Shown here: positions 16,285 to 24,351 of the stretch, piece by piece | How the letters are laid out: each line of letters opens with the position of its first letter | Numbering within the stretch: the stretch's first letter is position 1 | DNA from: Candidatus Rifleibacteriota bacterium | GTDB lineage: Bacteria > Riflebacteria > Ozemobacteria > Ozemobacterales > Ozemobacteraceae | Length of the DNA stretch: 25,677 nucleotides | Assembly (NCBI GenBank): GCA_017526725.1 | Contig: JAFXRA010000160.1 | Location: forward strand, 1 to 25,677 | Reading direction: 5' to 3' | The notes under the pieces: model-generated | Database searches by the model: none | Told to the model about the DNA's origin: nothing | Seen by the model: the letters and a program-made list of their open reading frames with translations, nothing else | Program-made: the position numbers and the translations under genes

Positions 16285-17463
16285 CTATGATCTCAAATCA
16301 AAGTAAACTTTTTCTAGCTGTTCAAGAGACATTTCCCAAGAAAGAGAAGAAATTACCTTTTCTTTTGCTGTTTTAGCTATTCTTTCTAAAGTTTCTGGGT
16401 GAGCAAGCAAGACTCTTATTGCTCTGGCTAATTCTGACGGTCTGTCAGGTCTTACTAGCCAACCTGTAATATTGTGTTCTATTAATTCTTGGGTTACCGG
16501 CATATTTGAAGCTATTACAGGAACTCCGGCGGCCATAGATTCTACTATTTTTATGGGGCAGCAGCCTTGAACAAGATTCCTTTCGCATTCTGTAAGCGGG
16601 GCAAGAGAAATTGCTGCTCCCTGCAGCCAATCTTGAACTTCACTTTGCCCTATACGCAGGTTCCATACTAATTTGTCTGATATTTCCATTTTTTCTGCAA
16701 GTTTTTGCAGAAATCTTATTCTTGGTTTTGTTCCTGAAGCACAAAAAACTAACTTCAAGTCAGTCATGTCTTTTAAAAAAGTCATGGCTTTCATCAGGGT
16801 TTCAACCCCCTGCCATGCCTGAACGGCGCCTATATATATTATATATTTATCTGGTGCATAATCTGGTTTTTTATGTGCTATTCCTGATAATCTGGCTCCG
16901 TTATGAATAACAGTAATTTTGTCCTGGTTAACGCCTAAGCTTTCTAGAAAACTTTTTATAACAAATGAAGGGCATACTATTGCATCAGCTTTTTCTAAGC
17001 ATTCTAATTCCATTTCTCTGATTTTATCAAGAGTTGTAGATAAGGCAGAAGAGACTCGTGAAGGTATTTCTATTGATGGCAGCGCATTTACTTCATAAAC
17101 CAGCTTAGTTTTAGTTCCTTCAAGAGCTTCTATTATTGGAATGCCGCTCCATGGGTCTCTGAAATGAGCTATTTTTATTTCGTCTTTTAAAGCAGAAACT
17201 TCTTCATAAACAAATTGCCCGAATTTCATAGCCTTTTGCAGATAGTTTTCTTCATCTGTTATATAACGTCTTATTTGAATGTTATTATCTTCTATCTGCC
17301 ATCTTGGGGTGTTTTCGTCTCCTAGAACCAGCAGCAATCCGCTGCCGATAAAGCTGAAAAGCTTCGGGGCAAATTCCCCTATATGAACAGCAGCACCTTT
17401 AGGGGCAGGAAAAGTATCGAAAGAAGCGTAGACTGATTGGGGCTTGGTTCTAGAAGAGTTCAT
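16285..17463 (-). CDS. GT-B glycosyltransferase, family 4 type
   Basis: Transfers a sugar from a nucleotide donor, probably to a cell-surface glycan. The 392-residue protein has the two Rossmann-like halves of GT-B enzymes. The N-terminal half carries a glycine/histidine loop GAAVHIGEFAPKL (23-35) and LEKADAIVCPS. The C-terminal half starts at about YIIYIGAVQAWQGVETLMKA and contains the donor-binding ESMAAGVPVIASNMPVTQE (E-x7-E-like region) and GWLVRPDRPSELA. Both C-terminal blocks are diagnostic for GT4 (Pfam Glycos_transf_1). No signal peptide, so it is cytoplasmic. It lies 15 bases downstream of the dipeptidase gene and is probably cotranscribed. Acceptor and sugar are unknown. Confidence 0.9.
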   Translation of the reverse strand: MNSSRTKPQSVYASFDTFPAPKGAAVHIGEFAPKLFSFIGSGLLLVLGDENTPRWQIEDNNIQIRRYITDEENYLQKAMKFGQFVYEEVSALKDEIKIAHFRDPWSGIPIIEALEGTKTKLVYEVNALPSIEIPSRVSSALSTTLDKIREMELECLEKADAIVCPSFVIKSFLESLGVNQDKITVIHNGARLSGIAHKKPDYAPDKYIIYIGAVQAWQGVETLMKAMTFLKDMTDLKLVFCASGTKPRIRFLQKLAEKMEISDKLVWNLRIGQSEVQDWLQGAAISLAPLTECERNLVQGCCPIKIVESMAAGVPVIASNMPVTQELIEHNITGWLVRPDRPSELARAIRVLLAHPETLERIAKTAKEKVISSLSWEMSLEQLEKVYFDLRS

Positions 17464-17478
17464 CGTTCTAATATTAGA

Positions 17479-18237
17479 TTATTTGTTAGAAACAGAATTT
17501 ACATTTACAGGGAAAGTAAAATAAGTGTCAGGATAGGGTTCGTTTTTTAAAGTAAAATGCCACCATTCTTCTGTTAAAGGCTTGAAACCGTGCTTTGTCA
17601 TTACTTTGCGAAGAAGCATACGATTGGCAAACTGTGTAGCGGTAATGCCGGTGAAATCAGGATGACTAAGCTTTCCGAAATAATCAAAAGTTCCGCCCAT
17701 ATCGACTTCTTTTTCCAAGTTCATATCAAATAATGTAAGGTCAACAGTGCTTCCTCTGCTGTGGCCGGAATGTTCTGCAATATAGCCTAGTGGGAATAGA
17801 ACTTTCTTTTCTAATTCTGGATAAAAATATTTTTTCATGCGGGTATCGTTAGCATCTAATGCCCAGTTCATGAAATGGGTAACAGCTTTTTGAGGTCGGT
17901 AAGCATCGAATATTTTAAGTCTGTAGCCTTTGATGACAAGTTCATCGCTGACTTTTTTCAAAGCAGCGGCAGCAGGTTTGGTTATAAGAGCTATTGGCTG
18001 TTCATAACCGTCTATTCTGTCACCAACAAAATTATAAGTAGAGTAATAGCGGATTTCTAATATAACATCTGGAACAGCTTCGCTTAAAACAACAAAGTTA
18101 GAAGCATCGTCTGAATAGTTGCGATTATCTTTTTTCTGGATTGAAGATTCTTGTTTAAGATTTCTTGCTGATGCATCGGTAAAACAACTAAAAACCAATA
18201 AGAATAGAAGAATAATACTCATTAATTTTGTTTTCAT
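17479..18237 (-). CDS. Exported D-alanyl-D-alanine dipeptidase (VanX/DdpX, M15D)
   Basis: Zinc dipeptidase that hydrolyses D-Ala-D-Ala. The 252-residue product has an N-terminal signal with VFSC (15-18), close to a lipobox, so it may be a lipoprotein. Catalytic features are intact: DAYRPQ with Arg114, SGHSRGSTVD with zinc ligands His159 and Asp166, and EEWWHF with Glu224 and His227. The frame is open upstream to 18342, but the ATG at 18237 has GGAGA 10 bases before it and begins a proper signal peptide, so it is preferred. In vancomycin-resistance clusters VanX is cytoplasmic with VanH and VanA; neither is here, so a peptidoglycan-recycling or peptide-scavenging role is more likely. Confidence 0.88.
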   Translation of the reverse strand: MKTKLMSIILLFLLVFSCFTDASARNLKQESSIQKKDNRNYSDDASNFVVLSEAVPDVILEIRYYSTYNFVGDRIDGYEQPIALITKPAAAALKKVSDELVIKGYRLKIFDAYRPQKAVTHFMNWALDANDTRMKKYFYPELEKKVLFPLGYIAEHSGHSRGSTVDLTLFDMNLEKEVDMGGTFDYFGKLSHPDFTGITATQFANRMLLRKVMTKHGFKPLTEEWWHFTLKNEPYPDTYFTFPVNVNSVSNK

Positions 18238-18375
18238 AAAATACGAATCTCCACAATTTGTAAAATCAAAGCCATATTTGTAGTTTACATCAAATATTTT
18301 TATTTTCAATACTAGGCAACAAGGAAAGCATGGCAAAAGCAAACATTTTTCTTTTAAAGTATTGCCCTCCGAAGG

Positions 18376-18547
18376 TTGTCCGAAAACTAGAAATTTGATG
18401 AAAAATCAGTATTTATTTGTTTGTAGCCTACCCATTGTCATAAACGTATAGATTTCAGGGCTAAAGCCCATACGCTATACTTTTTATGACAAATGTGTAG
18501 GCAATTAGAACAATCTTATTTGGACTTAAAAATTAGTTTTCGGACAA
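18376..18547. mobile_element. MITE-like 172-base nested inverted repeat
   Basis: Perfect 14-base terminal inverted repeats, TTGTCCGAAAACTA (18376-18389) and its complement (18534-18547), enclose a second imperfect pair (18426-18443 against 18484-18502, built on GCCTAC...TGTCATAAA), a GTATAG/CTATAC pair and a central GGGCTAAAGCCC hairpin (18458-18469). It has no coding capacity. I see no clear target-site duplication, so transposition is inferred only from the repeat structure. Confidence 0.55.
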
Positions 18548-18570
18548 TATCCTATAGGCACTTATTAAAA

Positions 18571-18720
18571 GCGACTGGAAGTCGCAACATTAATAACCTA
18601 GGGCAACGAAGTTGCCCTAGGAATAGAATCCACCCGCTATGTCCCTCCCCCAAAGCTCAATAGCTTTTGGGGGAGGTGTCAGCTTTGCTGACGGAGGGGG
18701 CTGGTTGCTGAAAAGCAATC
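18571..18720. repeat. Array of five hairpins (REP-like intergenic repeat)
   Basis: Consecutive hairpins: GCGACT/AGTCGC (18571-18585); CCTAGGGCAAC with its complement (18597-18621, 11 bp, GAA loop); CCTCCCCCAAAGCT with AGCTTTTGGGGGAGG (18644-18676); GTCAGC/GCTGAC (18678-18692); GGTTGCT/AGCAATC (18703-18720). GGAGGGGG at 18694-18701 offers an alternative pairing for the C-rich arm. This GC-rich block contrasts with its AT-rich surroundings and resembles intergenic repeats I know from gut bacterial genomes. It could also act as RNA structure if transcribed. Confidence 0.55.
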
Positions 18721-18823
18721 AGTGGAAGGCGCTACAAAAACAATAAATATTATTACTTAAATGTAGATTAATATCTAAAAAATTTACGTTTACCCTGAGA
18801 AGGAAGGAAAGAAGAAACTTGCT

Positions 18824-18838
18824 ACGTTGCTGCAACGT
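18824..18838. promoter_or_regulatory. Palindrome upstream of the sigma54 promoter
   Basis: ACGTTGC and GCAACGT flank a single central T: a perfect 15-base dyad centred at 18831, about 100 bases before the predicted transcription start of the heat-shock gene. That is the usual distance for an enhancer-binding protein site of a sigma54 promoter. Confidence 0.4.
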
Positions 18839-18903
18839 CGCTTGATTCTGTTTTTATATTTTCGAAATCTGTTCAAATAGGCTTTAAATCTGATTTTTTA
18901 TAC

Positions 18904-18920
18904 TTGGCACGGCCTATGCA
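18904..18920 (+). promoter_or_regulatory. Sigma54 (RpoN) promoter of the first small heat-shock gene
   Basis: TTGGCACG (18904-18911), four bases, then ATGCA (18916-18920). The GG and GC doublets are separated by exactly 10 bases and only one position differs from the RpoN consensus. Transcription would start near 18931, giving a leader of about 70 bases that contains a GTTGAT/ATCAAC stem (18933-18958) before AGGAGG. Confidence 0.7.
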
Positions 18921-19003
18921 ATATATATTTGTGTTGATGAAGATTAAAAGTAATCAACAAAATGAATTTAAGTAAAATTACCTAACATAGGAGGGAATAT
19001 AAA

Positions 19004-19450
19004 ATGTCAGTATGGAATTTCTTGAAAGAAATGGATCAGTTACAGTCACAGCTTGGTGAACTCACAAGATTTGGTGCTCGCCATGGTTTTCCAAGAACTG
19101 CTTTCTTGCCAGGTGTTTCAGCAAGACACTTCCCAATGATTAATATTGCTTCTGATGATCAGAAGATAGTTATAGAAGCCCTTGCTCCTGGTCTTGATAT
19201 CGACAGTCTCAAGGTTCAGGCTCTTGCAAACAGAGTAACAATCAGTGGTGAAAAGGCAAAACTCAATGTTGAAGCCGAAAAGTTCCACAGAAACGAACGT
19301 TCAACTGGTAAGTTCTCAAGAACAATCGAACTTTCAACACAGATTGATCCTGAAAAAGTTACTGCTGAATACACCAAAGGTATACTTACAGTAACATTGC
19401 CAAAGGCTGAAAAAGCTAAGGCTCACAACGTTGCTATAAGTGTTAAATGA
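19004..19450 (+). CDS. Small heat-shock protein (Hsp20/alpha-crystallin)
   Basis: ATP-independent holdase chaperone of 148 residues. It has an N-terminal amphipathic arm (about 1-45, starting WNFLKEMDQLQSQL), an alpha-crystallin domain (about 46-140, with IEALAPGLDIDSLKVQ and YTKGILTVTLPKAEK, the family's GxLxxxLPK block), and a short tail ending in AISVK. The ribosome site AGGAGG (18989-18994) is the strongest in the window, and codon use looks suited to high expression. It is preceded by a sigma54 promoter. A second Hsp20 gene of different sequence follows about 180 bases downstream; the two are not close copies. Confidence 0.93.
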   Translation: MSVWNFLKEMDQLQSQLGELTRFGARHGFPRTAFLPGVSARHFPMINIASDDQKIVIEALAPGLDIDSLKVQALANRVTISGEKAKLNVEAEKFHRNERSTGKFSRTIELSTQIDPEKVTAEYTKGILTVTLPKAEKAKAHNVAISVK

Positions 19451-19460
19451 TAAGTTTTTA

Positions 19461-19560
19461 TGGTAGTTGGTTTTTGTTGTAGTTGTTGTTGCAGTATTAA
19501 AAGCTTACAAACTAGATAATATTAGAACAACAAAAACAATAACTACCAACTACAATGAAA
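19461..19560. repeat. Facing 7-base repeat arms between the two heat-shock genes
   Basis: The left arm reads GTAGTTG, GTTTTTG, TTGTAGT, TGTTGTT (19463-19490). The right arm reads AACAACA, AAAACAA, TAACTAC, CAACTAC (19526-19553). They are imperfect inverted complements and both keep a strict 7-base period. They might pair in the transcript between the two Hsp20 genes. Confidence 0.5.
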
Positions 19561-19627
19561 ACAATTAAATTGCATGGCTTGATTAAGGCCCACAACGATG
19601 ATTACAAACGAAAAGGAGAACAATATC

Positions 19628-20029
19628 ATGGCTGAAAAAACTATCGACAATGCTCAAAATAAAGAAAACCAAATCGCTAAATGCGAAGAAACTCGTGAAC
19701 CAGAAACCTATGTAACTCCGGTTACAGATATATATGAAGAAGATAAAGGCCTCTATATGATGGTCGATCTTCCAGGTGTTGACCAGGATGGTTTGAAGCT
19801 TTCCGTAGAAGAAGGTGTTCTGACTATAGAAGGTCATGTAAAGAGAAATGAAGACAAGGAATACCTTGTTAGAGAATTTGAACCAGCTAACTACTACAGA
19901 CAGTTCGAACTTAGTGAAGCAGTTGATCAGGAAGGTATCAATGCAGAACTTAAGAACGGCGTTCTGAATATATTCCTGCCAAGAGCCAAAGCTGTTCAAC
20001 CTCGCACAATTGAAGTTAAGTTCTCATAA
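19628..20029 (+). CDS. Second small heat-shock protein (Hsp20/alpha-crystallin)
   Basis: A 133-residue holdase. After a short charged N-terminus the alpha-crystallin domain runs from about residue 28 (VTDIYEEDKGLYMMVDLPGV) to 130, with GVLTIEGHVKR, a REFEPANYYRQFELSE strand and NGVLNIFLPRAK, the GxLxxxLPK equivalent. It lacks the long N-terminal arm of its neighbour, so the two may form mixed oligomers or divide substrates. The frame is open from 19598, but the ATG at 19628 has AAAGGAG about 9 bases upstream and is preferred. It ends at a strong terminator at 20046-20086. Confidence 0.93.
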   Translation: MAEKTIDNAQNKENQIAKCEETREPETYVTPVTDIYEEDKGLYMMVDLPGVDQDGLKLSVEEGVLTIEGHVKRNEDKEYLVREFEPANYYRQFELSEAVDQEGINAELKNGVLNIFLPRAKAVQPRTIEVKFS

Positions 20030-20045
20030 TAGATTTTGAATAAAT

Positions 20046-20086
20046 AAAAGAATCCCGGTGTTGGTCATCAATGCCGGGATTCTTTT
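20046..20086 (+). terminator. Strong rho-independent terminator after the heat-shock genes
   Basis: AAAAGAATCCCGG (20046-20058) pairs with CCGGGATTCTTTT (20074-20086); further inner pairs leave a 5-base loop, and the stem ends in a run of T. The complement also ends T-rich, so it may serve the convergent RND permease gene too. Confidence 0.9.
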
Positions 20087-20127
20087 TTTAGAAATTCAAA
20101 AGAAATTAATTAGATTTTTGCGTTTTT

Positions 20128-23100
20128 CTAATTTTTCTTTGGAGTAAAGAGGCAATATAACACAGGAAGAATAAACATTGTCATAATTGCAGAGATTAGA
20201 ATGCCGCCCATAGCAGCAAGACCGATGCCTGTTCTAAGTTCACTTCCTAAGCCCGAATCAAAAGCCATCGGAATCATGCCAAAGACTGCTGCTAGTGTAA
20301 TCATGGTTACAGCTCGCATTTCGTGCTTGATAGCTTCTAGCATAGCATCTATAGTTTTTAATCCATTGGAAATATTTACCTGAACTCTATCCATGATAAG
20401 AATTGCGTTGTTAACAACTATACCTATGAGCATGACTCCGCCTAAAAGAACCATCATGGAAAGTGATTCGCCAGTAAACCACAATGCCCAGATACAGCCG
20501 ATTAGACCTACAGGAATAGTTACTAGAATAATAAAAGGTCTTAGGAAAGAATCAAGAATTGCTGCTAGAAGCAGATAGGTAAGGAGAAGAGCTATTGCTC
20601 CAACTTCTATGAAATCGTTAATTCCGTCTTTCATCATAAGGACTCTGCCTATGAATTCAGCAGTATAACCAGCAGGAAGCTCACCATCTGCCAATAAAAG
20701 CTCGTTTTTAATTTTGTTGGCGGCCGTTCCTAGAGGCACACCCTTGGCTGGATTTGCATAGAAAATCACAGCCCTTCCCTTATCACGTCTTGTTATCAAA
20801 ACAGGCGAAATTTTATGATTAATATCTGTAAAGTTGCGCAGGATTATTGGATGCCCTGGAGGGCCTGGCAGTTCAAGCTGTTCGACCTGATTCAACCCTT
20901 CTCTTTCGCTTAATTTTACACGAATATCATAGGTTCTGGCGTTTTCTTTGAAAGTTCCAGACTTGGTTCCTTCAATATTGGTTCTAAGACCAAGTCCAAG
21001 TGTGGTTGCAGGAACTTTAACATCGCTCAAAACAGCTCGTTTCGGGGTAACAACAAGCTCGTTCTTGCCAGGTCTTACAGAAGAATCCACATCCATAAGC
21101 AGATTATCCTGTTTCGCTCTGGCAACAAGTTGTTCTCCACGTTTATTCAGAACATTAAAATCATTACCTCTAATGACCATTCTTATTTGAGCGCCGCTGC
21201 CGCCCTGATCTGGCAGTGAAGTGCTTATAATCACATCAGGTATATTTTTCAATCTTGAATTAATTTCATTCTGTAATTGGAAAATATCCTTCTGTCTTTC
21301 TGTTTTATCGTTGAATTTGCAGGTAATCTGAGCTAGATAGACCCCTTCAGAAGTCTGACCAACAGCGCCATCAATTTTCCCTATATTAGTAAGACGGTGC
21401 TTCAATTCTGGTATTCCATCTAGTAAGCTTTCAATCTGATTAGTTCTTTCTATTGTTTGTTTCAATGAAAAAGTAGATGGATATTCAAGCTTTATAACCA
21501 TTTCGCCTCTATCGCTGATAGGTAGAAATGTAAAACCTATGTCTTTAACAAGGCTTAAAGCATGAACAAGTAGTAAAATTGAAACAACTATCGAAACAAA
21601 AGACAAAAGCTTGCTTTCGACAACTTGGCGAACAACCCAGACACAAGCGTCGGTAAATTTGCCGAAATATTTGTTCCAAAGGTTTTCTAGCTTTTTAAGT
21701 AAACCGCTATTGTTTTCTGTTTTTGTGATTATCTGCCCAGCAATGCCTGGTGTCAGCGTAAAAGAAATAAGAAGAGAAATAACTGTTACGCCTACCATTG
21801 TTAGAGCAAATGGAATAAAGAATTGACCAATCTGCCCTTTCATAAGACTTACTGGGAAAAGAACGACAATGTTTGTGCCTGCACTGGCTAAGACAGCCAC
21901 AACTATTTCAGTAGTTCCGTTTATTGCTGCATCAGTGCTGCTTTGCCCTGCATTCACTTTCGAAACAATATTTTCCAAGACAACAATAGAGTTGGTTACC
22001 AGGATACCTATGGAAAGCCCAATTGCTAGAAGAGTTGCTATATTAATTGTATAGCCCATCATAGACATAATGAGCACTCCGGCAATAACAGTCAAAGGCA
22101 TTGTTATTGCAACGGTAAGAGTTGACTTGATGTTATAAAGGAAGAAGAACATCAAGACGGCAGTGAGCAAAATTCCCTGCCAGATATTAGATATGGCATT
22201 ATCAACAGAAGCCTGTATAAATTTGCCTGTATCGGATACCCAAAGAATTTCGATTCCACCGGGCAGATTCTTTTTGATTTCTTCTAGTTTTTCTCTTACA
22301 AGATTAACTACTTTAACAGCGTTTGCATCAGATTTCTTTATGATTTGAACAGCTATACATTGGCGTTTGTCTATTGTTGCAGCCTGTCTGCGTTCTTCTG
22401 TTCCCATCAGCACCTGGCCAACATCACGAATGGTGCAGCGTTGCCCTTTCTTGTTTGCTATTTCAAGAGTTTCTAATTCCTTCAAGCTTTTGTAATCAGC
22501 GTCGAATTTAATGGTATATTCAGCACCTTCATGTTTAATGCGGCCTGCAGGAATCATTTTTACTTCTTTTTTTATTGCAGCAACAACATCAAGACTGCTT
22601 AAACCTCTAGCGGCAAGTTTGTCTCTGTCTAATAAAACGTGGACTTCACGCTGTGCTCCGCCTGTAAACTTAACTTCTGCAACACCTTTTAAACCAGCTA
22701 TATAGTCTTTAAATTCATTATCAGCATAGTCATATAGTTCATCTATAGGTCTTGAACCAGTAATTGCAAGGTTTATAATAGGTTGTGCATTAATGTCGTA
22801 TTTTAATACTATTGGCTTTTCAACGCCTTCAGGGAAATCGTTCAAAATAGTATCAATCTTTTCTCTGATATCGTTTGCGGCATCATCAACGCTTGTACCT
22901 ATTTCAAACTCCAACAAAGTCTGGCAAACGTTGTCTAAACAGGAAGAAGTAATGCTTTTTAACCCATCTAATGAGCCTGTTGCGTCTTCGATGCGCTTTG
23001 CGCAGTCTGTTTCTATTTCTTCCGGTGAAGCACCCGGGTAAATAGTTACAACAGTAACATAAGGCATATCTGTTCTGGGAAGTTCTTCTAGAGGAAGCTT

Positions 23101-23193
23101 TCTATAGGCATTCAAGCCTAATAGAGTAATAGCTATCATCAAGCAGATAATAGCAACCCAACGCTTTACAGAAAAATTAATCAGGCTGCCCAT
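20128..23193 (-). CDS. Second RND efflux permease, proton-relay aspartates replaced
   Basis: A 1021-residue RND-type inner-membrane exporter with the family's duplicated layout: TM1 near 12-28, a periplasmic loop, TM2-6 near 335-480, a second loop, and TM8-12 near 850-1010. In TM4 the usual VDD/VDN is VTN: Thr400-Asn401 occupy the places of AcrB Asp407-Asp408. TM10 reads GIVVNNAILIMD, with Asn for AcrB Lys940. The known proton-relay residues are therefore absent and energy coupling must differ or the pump be altered. The frame is otherwise intact with no sign of decay. The ATG overlaps the adaptor stop (TAATG). There is no dedicated TolC gene. Confidence 0.93.
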   Translation of the reverse strand: MGSLINFSVKRWVAIICLMIAITLLGLNAYRKLPLEELPRTDMPYVTVVTIYPGASPEEIETDCAKRIEDATGSLDGLKSITSSCLDNVCQTLLEFEIGTSVDDAANDIREKIDTILNDFPEGVEKPIVLKYDINAQPIINLAITGSRPIDELYDYADNEFKDYIAGLKGVAEVKFTGGAQREVHVLLDRDKLAARGLSSLDVVAAIKKEVKMIPAGRIKHEGAEYTIKFDADYKSLKELETLEIANKKGQRCTIRDVGQVLMGTEERRQAATIDKRQCIAVQIIKKSDANAVKVVNLVREKLEEIKKNLPGGIEILWVSDTGKFIQASVDNAISNIWQGILLTAVLMFFFLYNIKSTLTVAITMPLTVIAGVLIMSMMGYTINIATLLAIGLSIGILVTNSIVVLENIVSKVNAGQSSTDAAINGTTEIVVAVLASAGTNIVVLFPVSLMKGQIGQFFIPFALTMVGVTVISLLISFTLTPGIAGQIITKTENNSGLLKKLENLWNKYFGKFTDACVWVVRQVVESKLLSFVSIVVSILLLVHALSLVKDIGFTFLPISDRGEMVIKLEYPSTFSLKQTIERTNQIESLLDGIPELKHRLTNIGKIDGAVGQTSEGVYLAQITCKFNDKTERQKDIFQLQNEINSRLKNIPDVIISTSLPDQGGSGAQIRMVIRGNDFNVLNKRGEQLVARAKQDNLLMDVDSSVRPGKNELVVTPKRAVLSDVKVPATTLGLGLRTNIEGTKSGTFKENARTYDIRVKLSEREGLNQVEQLELPGPPGHPIILRNFTDINHKISPVLITRRDKGRAVIFYANPAKGVPLGTAANKIKNELLLADGELPAGYTAEFIGRVLMMKDGINDFIEVGAIALLLTYLLLAAILDSFLRPFIILVTIPVGLIGCIWALWFTGESLSMMVLLGGVMLIGIVVNNAILIMDRVQVNISNGLKTIDAMLEAIKHEMRAVTMITLAAVFGMIPMAFDSGLGSELRTGIGLAAMGGILISAIMTMFILPVLYCLFTPKKN

Positions 23194-24326
23194 TATTTAG
23201 CTCCATTAGAAACCGAAACAGAAGAGCCATCATTAACCATGTGCTGACCGACAACAATAACTTTGTCGCCAACTTTAAGCTGACTGCTTGTCACTTCTGT
23301 AAAACCTTCATTTTCCAAGCCTACTTTGACTTCTATTAGCTTTGCCTTACCGTTTTCTGCAATAAAAATTGCTTTGCTGTTGTTACGGTTAACCAGAGAT
23401 GAAGTAGGAACAGCTAACCCTGAATGGGTTTCAAGAACTAGAGTCATGTTTGCAAGTCCGCCAGGAACCATAAATTTACTATTATTCAAAGTATGGCATT
23501 TTATCTTGAAGGTTCTCAAGTCTGTAGAAATTTCGGGGCTTTTATAGGTTACTTTTGCATCTTCTGGTATTTCTAAAAAGCTTTTTACTTTTACAGGAGT
23601 TTCTTCTACACTAACTTTATGATAAAACTCTGCGGGCAAATAAGCTGTAATTTCTGTATCATTAGGATCTTTTACTATTATAATAGGTTTTCCTGCTGCA
23701 GCCATTTCGCCTGGTTCCTGTAACTTTTCTGATACAACACCAGTTAAAGGGGAATAAACAGTAGAGTCAGAATAGTCTTTTTCGGCAATTGTCAAAGCAA
23801 TCTGAGCTTTTGCTAACTGTTCTCTGGAAAGGTCAATTAGAGTGTTTACGTGTTCAAAGTTTGCTTCACTAACTTTAAATTTGAGTTGTGCTTTTTCGTA
23901 GTTGTCTTGACTTGTGGAACGGTCTTCCCATAAAAGTCTTGCACGTTTAGCATCTATTTTTGATTTTTCGTAATCTGCTGAAACCTGCTTTAATTGAGCT
24001 TCTTTTTCCTTTAAAGCAAGACGGGCTATAACAACTTCCTGTTTGCGGATTTCCAAGTTTTTTTCAAGTTTTAAAGGATCGATTACAAAAAGTTTTGTTT
24101 TACCTGCTTCTACTTTGTCGCCTTCTTTAACATATATAGCTTCAATAGGACCGGAAATTCTCGGGGAAACTCTGGCTATGTTTACTGCTTCAATTGTTCC
24201 TTGGACTTGTAGCAGTTCTTTAAATTCTCTTTGACTAACATCTTGCAGAGAGACAGGAATAGATTGGGCACAAACAGTCATGCTTATTAGGCCAAATATA
24301 ACTGAAAGTATTCTGTGTTTTTCCAT
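23193..24326 (-). CDS. Second RND periplasmic adaptor (HlyD/MFP family)
   Basis: Membrane fusion protein of 377 residues. It has a Sec signal peptide ending near TVCAQS (about 16-22), a barrel-sandwich half SGPIEAIYVKEGDKVEAGK (59-77), a long coiled-coil hairpin (about 90-185; LALKEKEAQLKQ, ANFEHVNTLIDLSREQLAKAQ), the second half YSPLTGVVSEKLQEPGEMAAAG (190-211), and the C-terminal barrel ending near VGQHMVNDGSSV. AGGAG sits 6 bases before the ATG. It is first in a two-gene operon with the permease. A palindrome at 24390-24410 lies over the likely promoter. Confidence 0.92.
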   Translation of the reverse strand: MEKHRILSVIFGLISMTVCAQSIPVSLQDVSQREFKELLQVQGTIEAVNIARVSPRISGPIEAIYVKEGDKVEAGKTKLFVIDPLKLEKNLEIRKQEVVIARLALKEKEAQLKQVSADYEKSKIDAKRARLLWEDRSTSQDNYEKAQLKFKVSEANFEHVNTLIDLSREQLAKAQIALTIAEKDYSDSTVYSPLTGVVSEKLQEPGEMAAAGKPIIIVKDPNDTEITAYLPAEFYHKVSVEETPVKVKSFLEIPEDAKVTYKSPEISTDLRTFKIKCHTLNNSKFMVPGGLANMTLVLETHSGLAVPTSSLVNRNNSKAIFIAENGKAKLIEVKVGLENEGFTEVTSSQLKVGDKVIVVGQHMVNDGSSVSVSNGAK

Positions 24327-24351
24327 TTGTGACTCCTATTCTTTCTTATGG

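Noticed and set aside
17479..18237. Vancomycin-resistance gene cluster
   Set aside because: Only the dipeptidase is present, it is exported, and no VanH, VanA or VanRS genes adjoin it.
19565..19585. Second sigma54 promoter before the second Hsp20 gene
   Set aside because: TGGCTTG...GGCC has the right doublet spacing but matches few other consensus positions.
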